NCBI GenBank assembly: GCA_964564015.1
Contig: CAZLZR010000007.1
Location: 1-64,000 of the forward strand
Source of the DNA: Acetivibrio sp964564015
GTDB taxonomy: Bacteria > Bacillota > Clostridia > Acetivibrionales > Acetivibrionaceae
DNA length: 64,000 nucleotides
Direction of reading: 5' to 3'
Shown here: in pieces, positions 40,835 to 49,992 of the stretch
How positions within the stretch are numbered: the first letter of the stretch is position 1
How the letters are laid out: each line of letters begins with the position of its first letter
Translations under genes and position numbers: made by a program
The notes under the pieces: model-generated
The model's input: only the letters and a program-made list of their open reading frames with translations
What the model was told of the DNA's origin: nothing
Databases searched by the model: none

Positions 40835-43699
40835 TTGAAAAAATTACTGGTTTTTGGTATTTCTTTGGTGCTTATGTTAAATGCAATGTTGGGAGTATGT
40901 TTTGCTGCAACCTATAAAAGCATAACAATAAGCCCTGGACAGAGTTGGGAATTTGTAAATAAAAGTTCGACAGGTGCCGGCATACTTCAACGAAATAAAG
41001 GAAAATATGACTTTGCATCATACAATAAAGATGGAACAGTAGATTCTGCATATTGCCTTGAAGAAGGTGTGGGCTATGTGGAGGCTGGTGAACGTGCTGT
41101 AATTACTGTACCAAGCACATCTGGTGCAATTACTTTTGAATATGACAGTGAGAAAATATCTGTAGCTACCAGCAGCACTCAGGCATTAAAAAAAGTTGTA
41201 ATTAAACCTGGCACGAGTTATGAATTTGTGAGCACGAGTTCGAAAGATGAATACATCAAGCAGTATGGAAAAGAGCTTTATGACTATATCGCTTATAAAA
41301 GCGACGGAAGTATATATACTTCGGATGTTGAGACCAGTGGTTGGCATTTTTTGCCTCAAAAGGGTCGTGGGATAGTCACAGTTCCTGCTGGTTTCCCGGC
41401 GGTTACTTTTTATTCTGCAAGTGATTATTTTAATAAGAATTTTACATACAAGGAAGTTAGTGAACCGGCTTTATATAAAATAAACATAAAACCTGGTGAA
41501 ACATATAATATTAAAAACACTAGTACAAGTGAATTGTATATACGAAGTAAAAATTGGGAGTTGTATGACTATATTACTTATAAGGCTGACGGTACAGAAC
41601 AATATAGCGGTGTATCATCCTCGGGAGGCGAATTTGTTTCTGCCGGGTGTTCTTTGGTCATAAGCCTGCTTCCAACATCAGATAATGAAATTCTGTACAT
41701 GCCATATGATGTATACAAATCCTCGGCTTCAGTTAGTCAAAGCAGCAACCCTGCCTTATATAAAGTAAATATTTATTCAGGTGAAAGTTATGAATTTAAA
41801 AATGTCGGTTCTGAGGAATCAAAGGTATTTGTTGCCTGGCATGAATATTTTGAAACTGCTCTTTATAATAAAGATGACACATTGTCAACAGCGGATGATT
41901 CAAATTTAGGAACACAATACATAAGACCTGGTGAACGTTTAATAGTTACTGTTCCCGATTATTCGGAAATGATATCCTATTATATAGGGTATGACAAATA
42001 TGAGACTTCTGTGAAAGTAGAAGCTTCTTATGAACCGGCTTTGCATAAAATAGCTGTTTTACCGGGACAGAGTTTTGAGTTTAAAAATATTGGTTCCGAT
42101 TATGCGGGGATTAAAGAATCAGGTTCTGAGACTTTCACACTTGATACCTACTCCAAAACTGGACAACTGACTAACAGTAATGATTCCTATTCAGGGTATT
42201 TTGCGGTTTCTCCGGGTTGGAAGTCTAAGGTTACTGTGCCTCAAGGTTCGAAGGCTGTGGCATTTTACACAGGGTTTGAGGCATATAAAAAATGTTTTGA
42301 TCCATCAATAGTACCTGGCGTTGGTTTTTCCTTCTCAAAGAACTTAAGTCAAGCGAAGGACAAAGCTGAAGTGTTGAAAGTATTGGAGACCTCGTATGCT
42401 TTATTATCTGAAAAGGGTAAAGAAAGTAATAATATAAAGGAATACTCCGTTAGATTTGCAGAGGAAGCTATCAAGAAGATATCTTCTAAAGAGATAAAAG
42501 CTACTGATAATGTGGCTGAAATTGAAAGTTCAATAGTAAAGGAACAGGTGGAAAAGGCAAAGGAAGCTGCCACTGAAGTTGAAGGAATTCTTGAAAAAAG
42601 TGGAATAGAAAAAAACAGGGATATTAAGACTTCAATAAAAATAGATGTTGTAGCTGCAGAAACGAAAAACACAGATTTGGTTATAAATAAAGATCTTTCT
42701 AAAGACGCTCAGGAAGTAGATATTGTGGACTTTAGCACCGGTGATGTAGGAATTTCTTTAGAAACCTCAACCCTTGATCAGGAATTTGCAAACGGAGACA
42801 AAATTACAATATCAGTAAATGAGGAAGAGCAAACAAATCTTGGTATGAAAAACATTGTTCTCGCCTCAAATCTTACAGATATGGGAGTATTGGGTTTGGA
42901 GAAAGTTGCCGGTAACAAGACGTACGCTATAAGCTTCAAAGCTCAAGATGGCAAGGAAATTAAATCTCTTAACAATAATGTGGGTTTAAGTCTTCCGGCA
43001 GCCAGCGATAATGGGGATTATGATTGTATCTTTATGGTCGATAACGGTAAGACTGAGGCTGTAGGTGGTCGTTATGATTCCGATACAAATAAACTTAACA
43101 TACAAACCAAAAAGAGTGCTGAGTATTATGTTGTAGAAAACAAGAAGAGTTTTAGTGATATTGGTAAAAAAGATGCAGACATGAGGAAAGCAATAGAAAT
43201 AATGGCTGCAAAAGGTATTATAAATGGTAAGAGCGATGGTAAATTTGAACCCGATGCTTCAATTAACAGAAGTGAATTTGCCACCCTTATTGTAAGAGCT
43301 ATTTACAAATATACCAGCGATTCTAATTACAAATTCAGTGATGTTGAGGCAAAAGCATGGTACTATCCATTCATTGCTTCGGCAAAAAATGAAGGTATAA
43401 TAAGTGGCTATCCCGATAACACATTCAAGCCTTTAAATGTTATAAATAAACAGGAGATCATTACTATCTGTTCATCTGTACTTAACAAGCAAAAGGGTTT
43501 TTACTATCCCACTGATGTAAACAAGTATCTGAATTTTAGTGATAAATCCAATATCCCTGAATGGGCTAAAAAAGCAATTGCTTTAGCAAACAGGGAAGGA
43601 CTAATCACAAAAAGACGTGATGAGAAACTTATTGGAGATCAGCCATTTACCAGGGGTGATGCAGCGGTTATTCTTTATAGATTGTTTAACAAGCTATAA
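40835..43699 (+). CDS. S-layer (SLH) surface protein with five novel repeats
   Basis: A 954-aa protein. TTG 40835 is preferred because AAGGGG lies 8 bases upstream; the GTG at 40826 overlaps that site. A signal peptide (1-24) is followed by five repeats of about 85-95 residues (about 25-490), each opening with a pattern such as ALYKINIKPGETYEFKN, containing an aromatic strand and ending near TVPxxxxxxxFYxxxxxY. A helical stretch (about 505-600) and a beta region follow. Three SLH domains (about 771-954) include DGKFEPDASINRSEFATLI and DNTFKPLNVINKQEII. SLH domains hold proteins on the cell-wall polymer. The repeats are not recognised; a carbohydrate-binding or adhesive role is a guess. Confidence 0.82.
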   Translation: MKKLLVFGISLVLMLNAMLGVCFAATYKSITISPGQSWEFVNKSSTGAGILQRNKGKYDFASYNKDGTVDSAYCLEEGVGYVEAGERAVITVPSTSGAITFEYDSEKISVATSSTQALKKVVIKPGTSYEFVSTSSKDEYIKQYGKELYDYIAYKSDGSIYTSDVETSGWHFLPQKGRGIVTVPAGFPAVTFYSASDYFNKNFTYKEVSEPALYKINIKPGETYNIKNTSTSELYIRSKNWELYDYITYKADGTEQYSGVSSSGGEFVSAGCSLVISLLPTSDNEILYMPYDVYKSSASVSQSSNPALYKVNIYSGESYEFKNVGSEESKVFVAWHEYFETALYNKDDTLSTADDSNLGTQYIRPGERLIVTVPDYSEMISYYIGYDKYETSVKVEASYEPALHKIAVLPGQSFEFKNIGSDYAGIKESGSETFTLDTYSKTGQLTNSNDSYSGYFAVSPGWKSKVTVPQGSKAVAFYTGFEAYKKCFDPSIVPGVGFSFSKNLSQAKDKAEVLKVLETSYALLSEKGKESNNIKEYSVRFAEEAIKKISSKEIKATDNVAEIESSIVKEQVEKAKEAATEVEGILEKSGIEKNRDIKTSIKIDVVAAETKNTDLVINKDLSKDAQEVDIVDFSTGDVGISLETSTLDQEFANGDKITISVNEEEQTNLGMKNIVLASNLTDMGVLGLEKVAGNKTYAISFKAQDGKEIKSLNNNVGLSLPAASDNGDYDCIFMVDNGKTEAVGGRYDSDTNKLNIQTKKSAEYYVVENKKSFSDIGKKDADMRKAIEIMAAKGIINGKSDGKFEPDASINRSEFATLIVRAIYKYTSDSNYKFSDVEAKAWYYPFIASAKNEGIISGYPDNTFKPLNVINKQEIITICSSVLNKQKGFYYPTDVNKYLNFSDKSNIPEWAKKAIALANREGLITKRRDEKLIGDQPFTRGDAAVILYRLFNKL

Positions 43700-43766
43700 A
43701 AATAATCTTAAGATAACGTACACAATAGTTAAACTTATAGTATCCAAACGTTATCTGATTTAGGTG

Positions 43767-43800
43767 AAAAACTTCCTTTAATTATAGTTTGAAGTTTTTT
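43767..43800 (+). terminator. Terminator after the SLH gene
   Basis: AAAAACTTC (43767-43775) pairs with GAAGTTTTT (43791-43799), ending in a T-run. A second inverted repeat, AGATAACGT (43711-43719) with ACGTTATCT (43748-43756), lies just upstream. The in-frame TTG at 43789 lies inside this stem, which argues against it as a start for the next gene. Confidence 0.7.
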
Positions 43801-43833
43801 ATCTATAAAACCTTAATAATGAAAGGTTCACAT

Positions 43834-46155
43834 ATGAAGAAAAACACTACTGACAACGTTTATATGCACGCAATAACTATTTACTATGAAAACAGCATTA
43901 GTACTTTCAAATTAGATGAATATGGGAAAAGTAAAATAACTTTTGGTAGAAATTCAGATAATGATATTGTGTTAGATTCCTCCATAATTTCATTACACCA
44001 TGCATATTTTGAGATTGTAGACGGCATTTGCACAGTATATGACAATAACAGTAAAAACGGGATTTTGATAAATGGAGTTAAACGATCCCAATATACTCTT
44101 GCTAACGGAGATATTTTGCGTGTTGATAACGAAAATAAGCCCTTAAAGAATGGTGTTGTTATTCTATATTCTATTGGTATGGGCGACATAACAGAGGGGT
44201 GGCGTGAGCACCCCTTTAATGGCAACAATCAGCCGGTATACTTTGGACGAGGGACTCATAATAACGTTATACTGAATCACAGCGCAATATCTGTAAGTCA
44301 CGCAGTTTTTTTCTTTCATGAGGGAAGCTTGTATGTTGAAGATCTAAACAGTACAAATGGTACTTACCTAAACGGTATAAGAATTTCTTCAGCCCAACCT
44401 TTGAAGATAAATGATGTGGTTTATATTGGTGATACCAAAATTATCTATAACGGAAAAGTGCTGTTTTATAATTTTTATTCTCGAGGGTTTAGAATTGATG
44501 CACTGTCGTTAAAGGTTGATGTTAAAACAAGGAATGCTTCGATGTTTAGCACCGGTAAAAAGAGAATACTTGACGATGTGAATTTAAGTATTAATCCTGG
44601 AGAACTAATTGCAGTAATTGGTGCAAGTGGTTCCGGAAAAACTATGCTGCTCAGATGTCTTTCAGGATTATTGAAGCCTGACGAAGGAATGGTTTTGGTT
44701 AACGGTGATGAGTTTTTTGAAAAATATGACATATATAAGAATGTATTGGGAAATGTGCCTCAGGAAGATTCTATGCACGAAAATCTGACGGTATATGAAA
44801 CACTTTATTATTCTGCAAATATCAGGGTGACTGCCTTAAGTGGTTCTGAGCTTAAGGACGAAATTTGTGAAGTGATAAAGGAAGTACAGATTGAAGGCCT
44901 TGAAAATACACTTATAAAGGACTTAAGCGGAGGCCAGCGCAAACGTGTCAGTATTGCAATGGAACTTTTGTCCAGTCCGAAGCTGTTTTTTCTGGATGAA
45001 CCCACATCAGGGCTTGATCCTGAAACTGAAATGAATATATGCATGCTCTTGAAAAAATTATCCTTTGATAAAAAAACGGTGCTTTTTACCACCCATTCAA
45101 CTTCAAGTCTTAATATATGTGATAAGATTGCTGTTATAGGTAAGGGAGGCAAGCTTTGTTATTTTGGTACTCCTTCCAAAGCCTTGGAGTTTTTTGGAGT
45201 GAGTGATTACATTGATATATACGGACTTGTTAGTTCGGATTCAGATTATTGGGAAGATAGGTTCAAAAGTTCAAAAATAAACATATATAATAAGCCAATA
45301 ATAAGCAAAAAAACTTCAGGTGTTTTACGAAGATACACAAGTAGCAATAACTTCGTAGAGCAGCTGATTATACTAACTCAAAGATATTTCAAACTGATGT
45401 TTCGAGACAGAATAAGGTTGATTTTTCTGTTGATACAGGCACCGATAATCGCTATTTTTCTCGGGCTTATAACTGACAGTAATAAAGTATTCAGGGTGCA
45501 CGAAGAAGCAAGTCAGGTAATATTGATAATGGCTTGCTCCGTTGTGTGGATGGGATTGCTGAATTCCTTTCAGGAAATTTCAAAAGAAAGAAGTATATAT
45601 AAAAGGGAAAAGAATGCAAACTTAAACAGCAAAGCCTATATATTTTCAAAACTTATTGTCATGGGTAGTTTGTGTTTGATTCAAAGCATTACCTTTGTTG
45701 AAGTTCTGTCCCGGGTTATGAAATTTCCGGTTGAATCAATTTCAGGAGCATTAAAGCCGGAACTTAATTTTACGGTATTTTTAACCGGCTTTGCCGCGTC
45801 CGTTATGGGATTGTTTATTTCATCTCTGGTAAGAAACAACGACAGGGCTATTGGTATAGTTCCAATAGTAATGATATTTCAAATTATGTTCTCAGGGTTG
45901 CTTTTTAAAACCGAGATAATAATAAGGTTATTTTCCTATGCAGCATTAAGTAAATGGTCTGCAAATGCGCTGGGAACGTCAATTAACATAAATGATATTC
46001 CATATAAATCTCCCCTTCTGTTAAAAAGTGAGGAGGCGGGTTTTGTATACAGCATTGAAAACTTGTTGACGAACTGGTTTGTATTGGCGGCGTTTGCTGT
46101 GCTTTTTGCAATATTGATTGTTTTTGCTTTGGACAGGGCAGGTTCTGAAAAATAA
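43834..46155 (+). CDS. FHA-FHA-ABC half-transporter (Rv1747-like)
   Basis: A 773-aa protein. ATG 43834 has GAAAGGT 6 bases upstream. There are two FHA domains (about 36-90 with GRNSDNDIV and NSKNGILING; about 137-190 with FGRGTHNNVI and NSTNGTYLNG). An ABC nucleotide-binding domain (about 240-460) follows: Walker A GASGSGKTML (263), signature LSGGQRKRVS (363), Walker B FFLDEPTSGLD (385). An ABC-2/ABCG-type membrane domain (about 510-773) ends the chain. FHA domains read phospho-threonine, so transport is probably controlled by a kinase; a kinase gene lies just downstream. The domain order equals that of mycobacterial Rv1747, whose neighbour is kinase PknF. The substrate is unknown. Confidence 0.88.
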   Translation: MKKNTTDNVYMHAITIYYENSISTFKLDEYGKSKITFGRNSDNDIVLDSSIISLHHAYFEIVDGICTVYDNNSKNGILINGVKRSQYTLANGDILRVDNENKPLKNGVVILYSIGMGDITEGWREHPFNGNNQPVYFGRGTHNNVILNHSAISVSHAVFFFHEGSLYVEDLNSTNGTYLNGIRISSAQPLKINDVVYIGDTKIIYNGKVLFYNFYSRGFRIDALSLKVDVKTRNASMFSTGKKRILDDVNLSINPGELIAVIGASGSGKTMLLRCLSGLLKPDEGMVLVNGDEFFEKYDIYKNVLGNVPQEDSMHENLTVYETLYYSANIRVTALSGSELKDEICEVIKEVQIEGLENTLIKDLSGGQRKRVSIAMELLSSPKLFFLDEPTSGLDPETEMNICMLLKKLSFDKKTVLFTTHSTSSLNICDKIAVIGKGGKLCYFGTPSKALEFFGVSDYIDIYGLVSSDSDYWEDRFKSSKINIYNKPIISKKTSGVLRRYTSSNNFVEQLIILTQRYFKLMFRDRIRLIFLLIQAPIIAIFLGLITDSNKVFRVHEEASQVILIMACSVVWMGLLNSFQEISKERSIYKREKNANLNSKAYIFSKLIVMGSLCLIQSITFVEVLSRVMKFPVESISGALKPELNFTVFLTGFAASVMGLFISSLVRNNDRAIGIVPIVMIFQIMFSGLLFKTEIIIRLFSYAALSKWSANALGTSININDIPYKSPLLLKSEEAGFVYSIENLLTNWFVLAAFAVLFAILIVFALDRAGSEK

Positions 46156-46227
46156 TTGCGAAATAAAAACAGATTTGAAAGTTATAAATAGATTTGCATC
46201 TATAAAAAGAATTGGGGGTAGGTTAGT

Positions 46228-46542
46228 TTGAAAAATGAATATATCTATATTTCAATTGGAATATGCACATTAATTATTAACATAATTCTCATTGCAATGC
46301 TTTTTAATATGAATTCCGGCAGTAAGCAAAAAACTTTCAAGAGTTCGGCAAAGGAAAAGGCAAAAAATTCTTCCATGCACAATAAAGCTGCTGATATAAA
46401 GACAGTGGGTGTTGAGGATGAAAATCTCAGTTATGCAGAGGAAAATCATTTAAGGCATAATATAAATGATCAGAGCAATGGTACTGTGCTGCTTGAGGAT
46501 GATAATAAAACAGAAGTCTTGGATAACAATAGAGATTCTTAA
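46228..46542 (+). CDS. Small single-TM protein
   Basis: A 104-aa protein with a TTG start behind a GGGGG site. One membrane helix (about 6-27) is followed by a charged cytoplasmic or extracellular tail. It lies between the FHA-ABC gene and the kinase gene. The last nine codons and stop belong to the first copy of a 31-bp tandem duplication (46513-46574). Unrecognised. Confidence 0.6.
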   Translation: MKNEYIYISIGICTLIINIILIAMLFNMNSGSKQKTFKSSAKEKAKNSSMHNKAADIKTVGVEDENLSYAEENHLRHNINDQSNGTVLLEDDNKTEVLDNNRDS

Positions 46543-46574
46543 AGAAGTCTTGGATAGCAATAGAGATTCTTAAA
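46513..46574 (+). repeat. 31-bp tandem duplication
   Basis: 46513-46543 and 46544-46574 are identical except one base (GGATAACA versus GGATAGCA). The first copy encodes the end of the upstream protein, including its stop codon; the second is untranslated. It looks recent. Confidence 0.9.
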
Positions 46575-46592
46575 TAGGAGAAAGGGATTAAA

Positions 46593-48701
46593 ATGGAGGG
46601 TGAAATTTTAAAGGGTAAATATAAGATTGAGAAGCTTTTAGGCGAAGGCGCAATGGGAAGGGTTTATCTATGCAGAAATATTGAATTGGGTAATCTCTGG
46701 GCAGTTAAACATATTTATAACAGCGATAAAAAAGTTTATCTTCTTGCGGAAATCGAAATACTCAAAAAGCTTAATCATATAAGTCTGCCTAAAATAGTGG
46801 ATATAATCGAAGACGAAACAGGAACCTATATTGTTGAAAGCTTTATTGAGGGTGTAAATTTAAGAAAAAAGCTCATAAATGAGGGACCCTTTGATGAAGA
46901 ACTGGTAGTAGACTGGGGGAAACAAATCTGCGAAGCATTAAAATATTTACATAATATGAAACCGCATCCTATTATTTACAGAGACATGAAGCCTAGCAAT
47001 ATAATAATAACCGATGATAACCGTGCTATTATAGTTGATTTTGGAATATCAAAGGAATTCAAAAAAGATGATGCAAGGGACAAAGTTATTGCAGGTACAC
47101 CTGATTATGCCGCACCGGAACAATTAACCCAAGGCGGTAGTACCGACCAGAGGACGGACATTTACAGTCTCGGTGTTACTCTTTATTTTCTGTTGACCGG
47201 CCAAGTGCTAAAAAAAGATGTACAGAGTTTGAGAGAATTCAGAAAAGATATATCCTCCGAATTGGATGCCATAATTCAAAAGTGTATAAAGAAAGATATA
47301 TCAGAGAGATACCAGAGTGCGGAGGAATTAAAAAAAGCTCTTGACAATATCAGGGATGTAAAAATAGGAACCATTAAGCAGAACTTTAAAAGGAAGGTTA
47401 TTATATCTTTGAGTGTTGTTATGTCAATAACTTCATTGCTAATGGTTTATCTGGGTCTCAGGGACATATACAGGGAAAGAGCGGCAATACTTGATATAGA
47501 TCCGAAGATAATAGTGCTGTCTGCACAACAGATTGGTGATATAAGTATTGAGAAAAACTATCCTGACGGTTCAAAAAATACCATTAAAAGCTCCCAAATT
47601 GATTGGATAAGCTCAGATACAGAGATTGCTATTGTAAAAGATGGGAAGATATATGCAATAAACAAAGGAGAATGTGAAATCACAGGTTCATATGGGGATA
47701 AAATTATCAAGATTGATGTCAGGGTTAATGAGAGATTGGATGATATAAATAATGTTGAAATTAATCTCAAGTATGTTAAAGGTATTCAAGTGGAACCTTA
47801 TGCAGGAACAGGCGAGCATACCGACTTAAATGGGGATATCCCTGACGGAGAAATAAGAAAAGCTGTAATTTCTGATCCTACAAGTATTTCAGCTGTAGGA
47901 AAAGATATTTTTCTTGCAGACCATAAAATAAGAACAATAAAAGATGGGATTGTAAGTACTAAGGAAATGAATATGGATGTTGAGGTAGTAAGAGCTGATT
48001 CTAAGGGAAATGTATATTTTTCACTTCTACCATGGCTGAATGAAGATGAGCAAATGGTTACAGGCATATTTAAGCTTGAGGATGAGGAAGCTTTAAGTGT
48101 TTATATACTGGAAGAATCCTTTTCAAATATAGGTGATTTTGCCTTTGACAGTATGGATAATATGTATGTTCTTGTCCACCAGGAATTGCTGGAGGATTTT
48201 TCGCAGCAGACGAAGCTTGTATATGTAGATAATCAAAGTCAGGAAGCAATTGTGATGAGAGAAATTGAAGGCTTTATGGACAGTTTGACTATAGATAAAA
48301 ATGACAATCTTTATATATCTTGCTCTCTAAATGGCGCCATTTACAAATGGGAGAAGGGTGAAGAGGAATTTAAATACTTTGCTGGAAAAGAAAACGATCG
48401 TCACTTTATTGACGGGCAAAACAACAGATTCTTTGCACCATCTAAAATTTTTGCACAGGATGATTTTATTTATGTAATTGACGGCAATGTTATCAGAAGG
48501 ATTGTTCTTAATAATGGTAAACTGGTTGATGTTGAAACAATAGCAGGGCAACTGGATAATGAGCAGAAGAATTTAAACCGCGTCGAAGGTGCGGATTCCT
48601 GGTTTGACAAACCTGTGGATCTTACTGTTGACAGCGAGGGAAATATTCTTGTAGCGGATAGAAACGCTTATGTAATATGGAAAATTGTAATGGAAGACTG
48701 A
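46593..48701 (+). CDS. Transmembrane Ser/Thr protein kinase with propeller-type sensor
   Basis: A 702-aa protein. The kinase domain (about 8-255) has a glycine loop LGEGAMGRVY, the lysine in WAVKHI, catalytic loop IIYRDMKPSN (His of HRD replaced by Tyr), VDFGIS and APEQL, so it should be active. A TM helix lies at about 268-289. The outer part has a bacterial Ig-like (Big_2-type) segment (about 300-375) and then repeats typical of NHL/beta-propeller domains (about 400-700, e.g. FDKPVDLTVDSEGNILVADRN split in two). Most Firmicute kinases have PASTA sensors instead. AGGAG precedes the ATG. Likely targets are the FHA proteins nearby (inference). Confidence 0.85.
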   Translation: MEGEILKGKYKIEKLLGEGAMGRVYLCRNIELGNLWAVKHIYNSDKKVYLLAEIEILKKLNHISLPKIVDIIEDETGTYIVESFIEGVNLRKKLINEGPFDEELVVDWGKQICEALKYLHNMKPHPIIYRDMKPSNIIITDDNRAIIVDFGISKEFKKDDARDKVIAGTPDYAAPEQLTQGGSTDQRTDIYSLGVTLYFLLTGQVLKKDVQSLREFRKDISSELDAIIQKCIKKDISERYQSAEELKKALDNIRDVKIGTIKQNFKRKVIISLSVVMSITSLLMVYLGLRDIYRERAAILDIDPKIIVLSAQQIGDISIEKNYPDGSKNTIKSSQIDWISSDTEIAIVKDGKIYAINKGECEITGSYGDKIIKIDVRVNERLDDINNVEINLKYVKGIQVEPYAGTGEHTDLNGDIPDGEIRKAVISDPTSISAVGKDIFLADHKIRTIKDGIVSTKEMNMDVEVVRADSKGNVYFSLLPWLNEDEQMVTGIFKLEDEEALSVYILEESFSNIGDFAFDSMDNMYVLVHQELLEDFSQQTKLVYVDNQSQEAIVMREIEGFMDSLTIDKNDNLYISCSLNGAIYKWEKGEEEFKYFAGKENDRHFIDGQNNRFFAPSKIFAQDDFIYVIDGNVIRRIVLNNGKLVDVETIAGQLDNEQKNLNRVEGADSWFDKPVDLTVDSEGNILVADRNAYVIWKIVMED

Positions 48702-48789
48702 CGCTGACTATTATCCATGGCCTCATAGCGGAATTAATTGAGTTGTCATTATGTTTTCGACAATAATTCTAGCAATATGGTAAAAAATA

Positions 48790-48818
48790 TTGAAATTTGT
48801 GTCGGATTATAATAAAAT
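48790..48818 (+). promoter_or_regulatory. Candidate promoter of the classical Tad operon
   Basis: TTGAAA, a 17-base spacer and TAAAAT, about 90 bases before the TadZ-like gene. An inverted TTGTC/GACAA pair lies upstream (48740-48770). Confidence 0.5.
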
Positions 48819-48909
48819 GAAAATGATATATATTTTTTTTGGAATTCTTTGTTGATTAGACAATGCAAAATCTATTCAATATTATTAGTTTGATTGGGTG
48901 GTTGAGTGA

Positions 48910-49977
48910 ATGATTAGAATAAAGCTTGCTATACTTGATAGCGATGAAACCTACATAAACAGAATATCGAATGCTTTTAACGCAAATTACAGTGATAAGC
49001 TTGAATTGTTTGCATTTACCCAATTAGAAGCTTTTATTGATTTTGTCAAAGATAACAAAGTCGATGTGGTTATAGCATCCGATTCTTTTGAGTTAGATAC
49101 AAAGTTGATTCCTGAGAGAACCGAATTTGCGTATTTTGTAGATTCACCAAACCTGGAAACTTTGAACAATAAAAAAGTCGTATGTAAGTTTACCAAAATT
49201 GATAATATCTATAAAGCAGTACTTAATTTATACTCTGAGAATCCGGCCAATGTATTTGGATTTAAACAGGATTCTTCGGGTGGAACCAAGATAATGTCCT
49301 TTTATCCCTGTAGCGGAGGAAATGGGGCATCCGTATTGGCAGCAGCCTGCAGTATTAATCTGGCGGCAAAAGGGAAGAAGGTTTTGTATCTAAATCTCGA
49401 GCAGTTTGGCGTGCCTGGTGTATTCTTTAATGCTGAAGGTGCGTTCAATTTAAGTGATTTGATATATGCAATCAAAAGCAAGAAGGCGAATGTTGTTTTA
49501 AAGCTGGAGAGTTCGGTAAAGGAAGATAAGAGTGGAGTGTACTTTTTTGACGAATGCAAAATTCCTTTGGATTTTATGGAATTGACAAGTGAGGATGTAA
49601 AGAAGCTCATTGATGTAATAAAAAGCAGCTCCCTGTTTGATTACATAATCATAGATACGGATATGTTGTTGAATGATGTTTCAAAAGAGATAATGATGTA
49701 TTCCGATAGGATAATTTTTGCTTCAAGTGGCACTGAGAATTCCAATTTGAAGTTTAGTCGTATATATAAGACGCTTGAAATTGTTGAAAGACAGATGAAC
49801 GCTTCTCTGCTTCAAAAAATTTCAGTAATATATAACAAATTTAACAATACTTCAGGAAAATATATAGATGGTATTCCAAATTTAAATATCCTTGGATGTG
49901 TTGGAGAATTTAACAGATCAGCGAGTGCACTTATAGCACGTCAGATATCTCAAATGCAGATATTTGACAATATATAG
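48910..49977 (+). CDS. TadZ/CpaE-like pilus localisation protein
   Basis: A 355-aa protein with an N-terminal receiver-like domain (1-105, VVIASDSFE) and a MinD-like domain (about 120-350). The Walker A position reads PCSGGNGASVL, without the usual GKT. AKGKKVLYLNLEQFG follows. TadZ/CpaE proteins place Tad pilus machines and commonly have altered P-loops. It is the first gene of the classical Tad operon, 15 bases before tadA. Confidence 0.75.
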   Translation: MIRIKLAILDSDETYINRISNAFNANYSDKLELFAFTQLEAFIDFVKDNKVDVVIASDSFELDTKLIPERTEFAYFVDSPNLETLNNKKVVCKFTKIDNIYKAVLNLYSENPANVFGFKQDSSGGTKIMSFYPCSGGNGASVLAAACSINLAAKGKKVLYLNLEQFGVPGVFFNAEGAFNLSDLIYAIKSKKANVVLKLESSVKEDKSGVYFFDECKIPLDFMELTSEDVKKLIDVIKSSSLFDYIIIDTDMLLNDVSKEIMMYSDRIIFASSGTENSNLKFSRIYKTLEIVERQMNASLLQKISVIYNKFNNTSGKYIDGIPNLNILGCVGEFNRSASALIARQISQMQIFDNI

Positions 49978-49992
49978 TATACGAGGTAAGTT

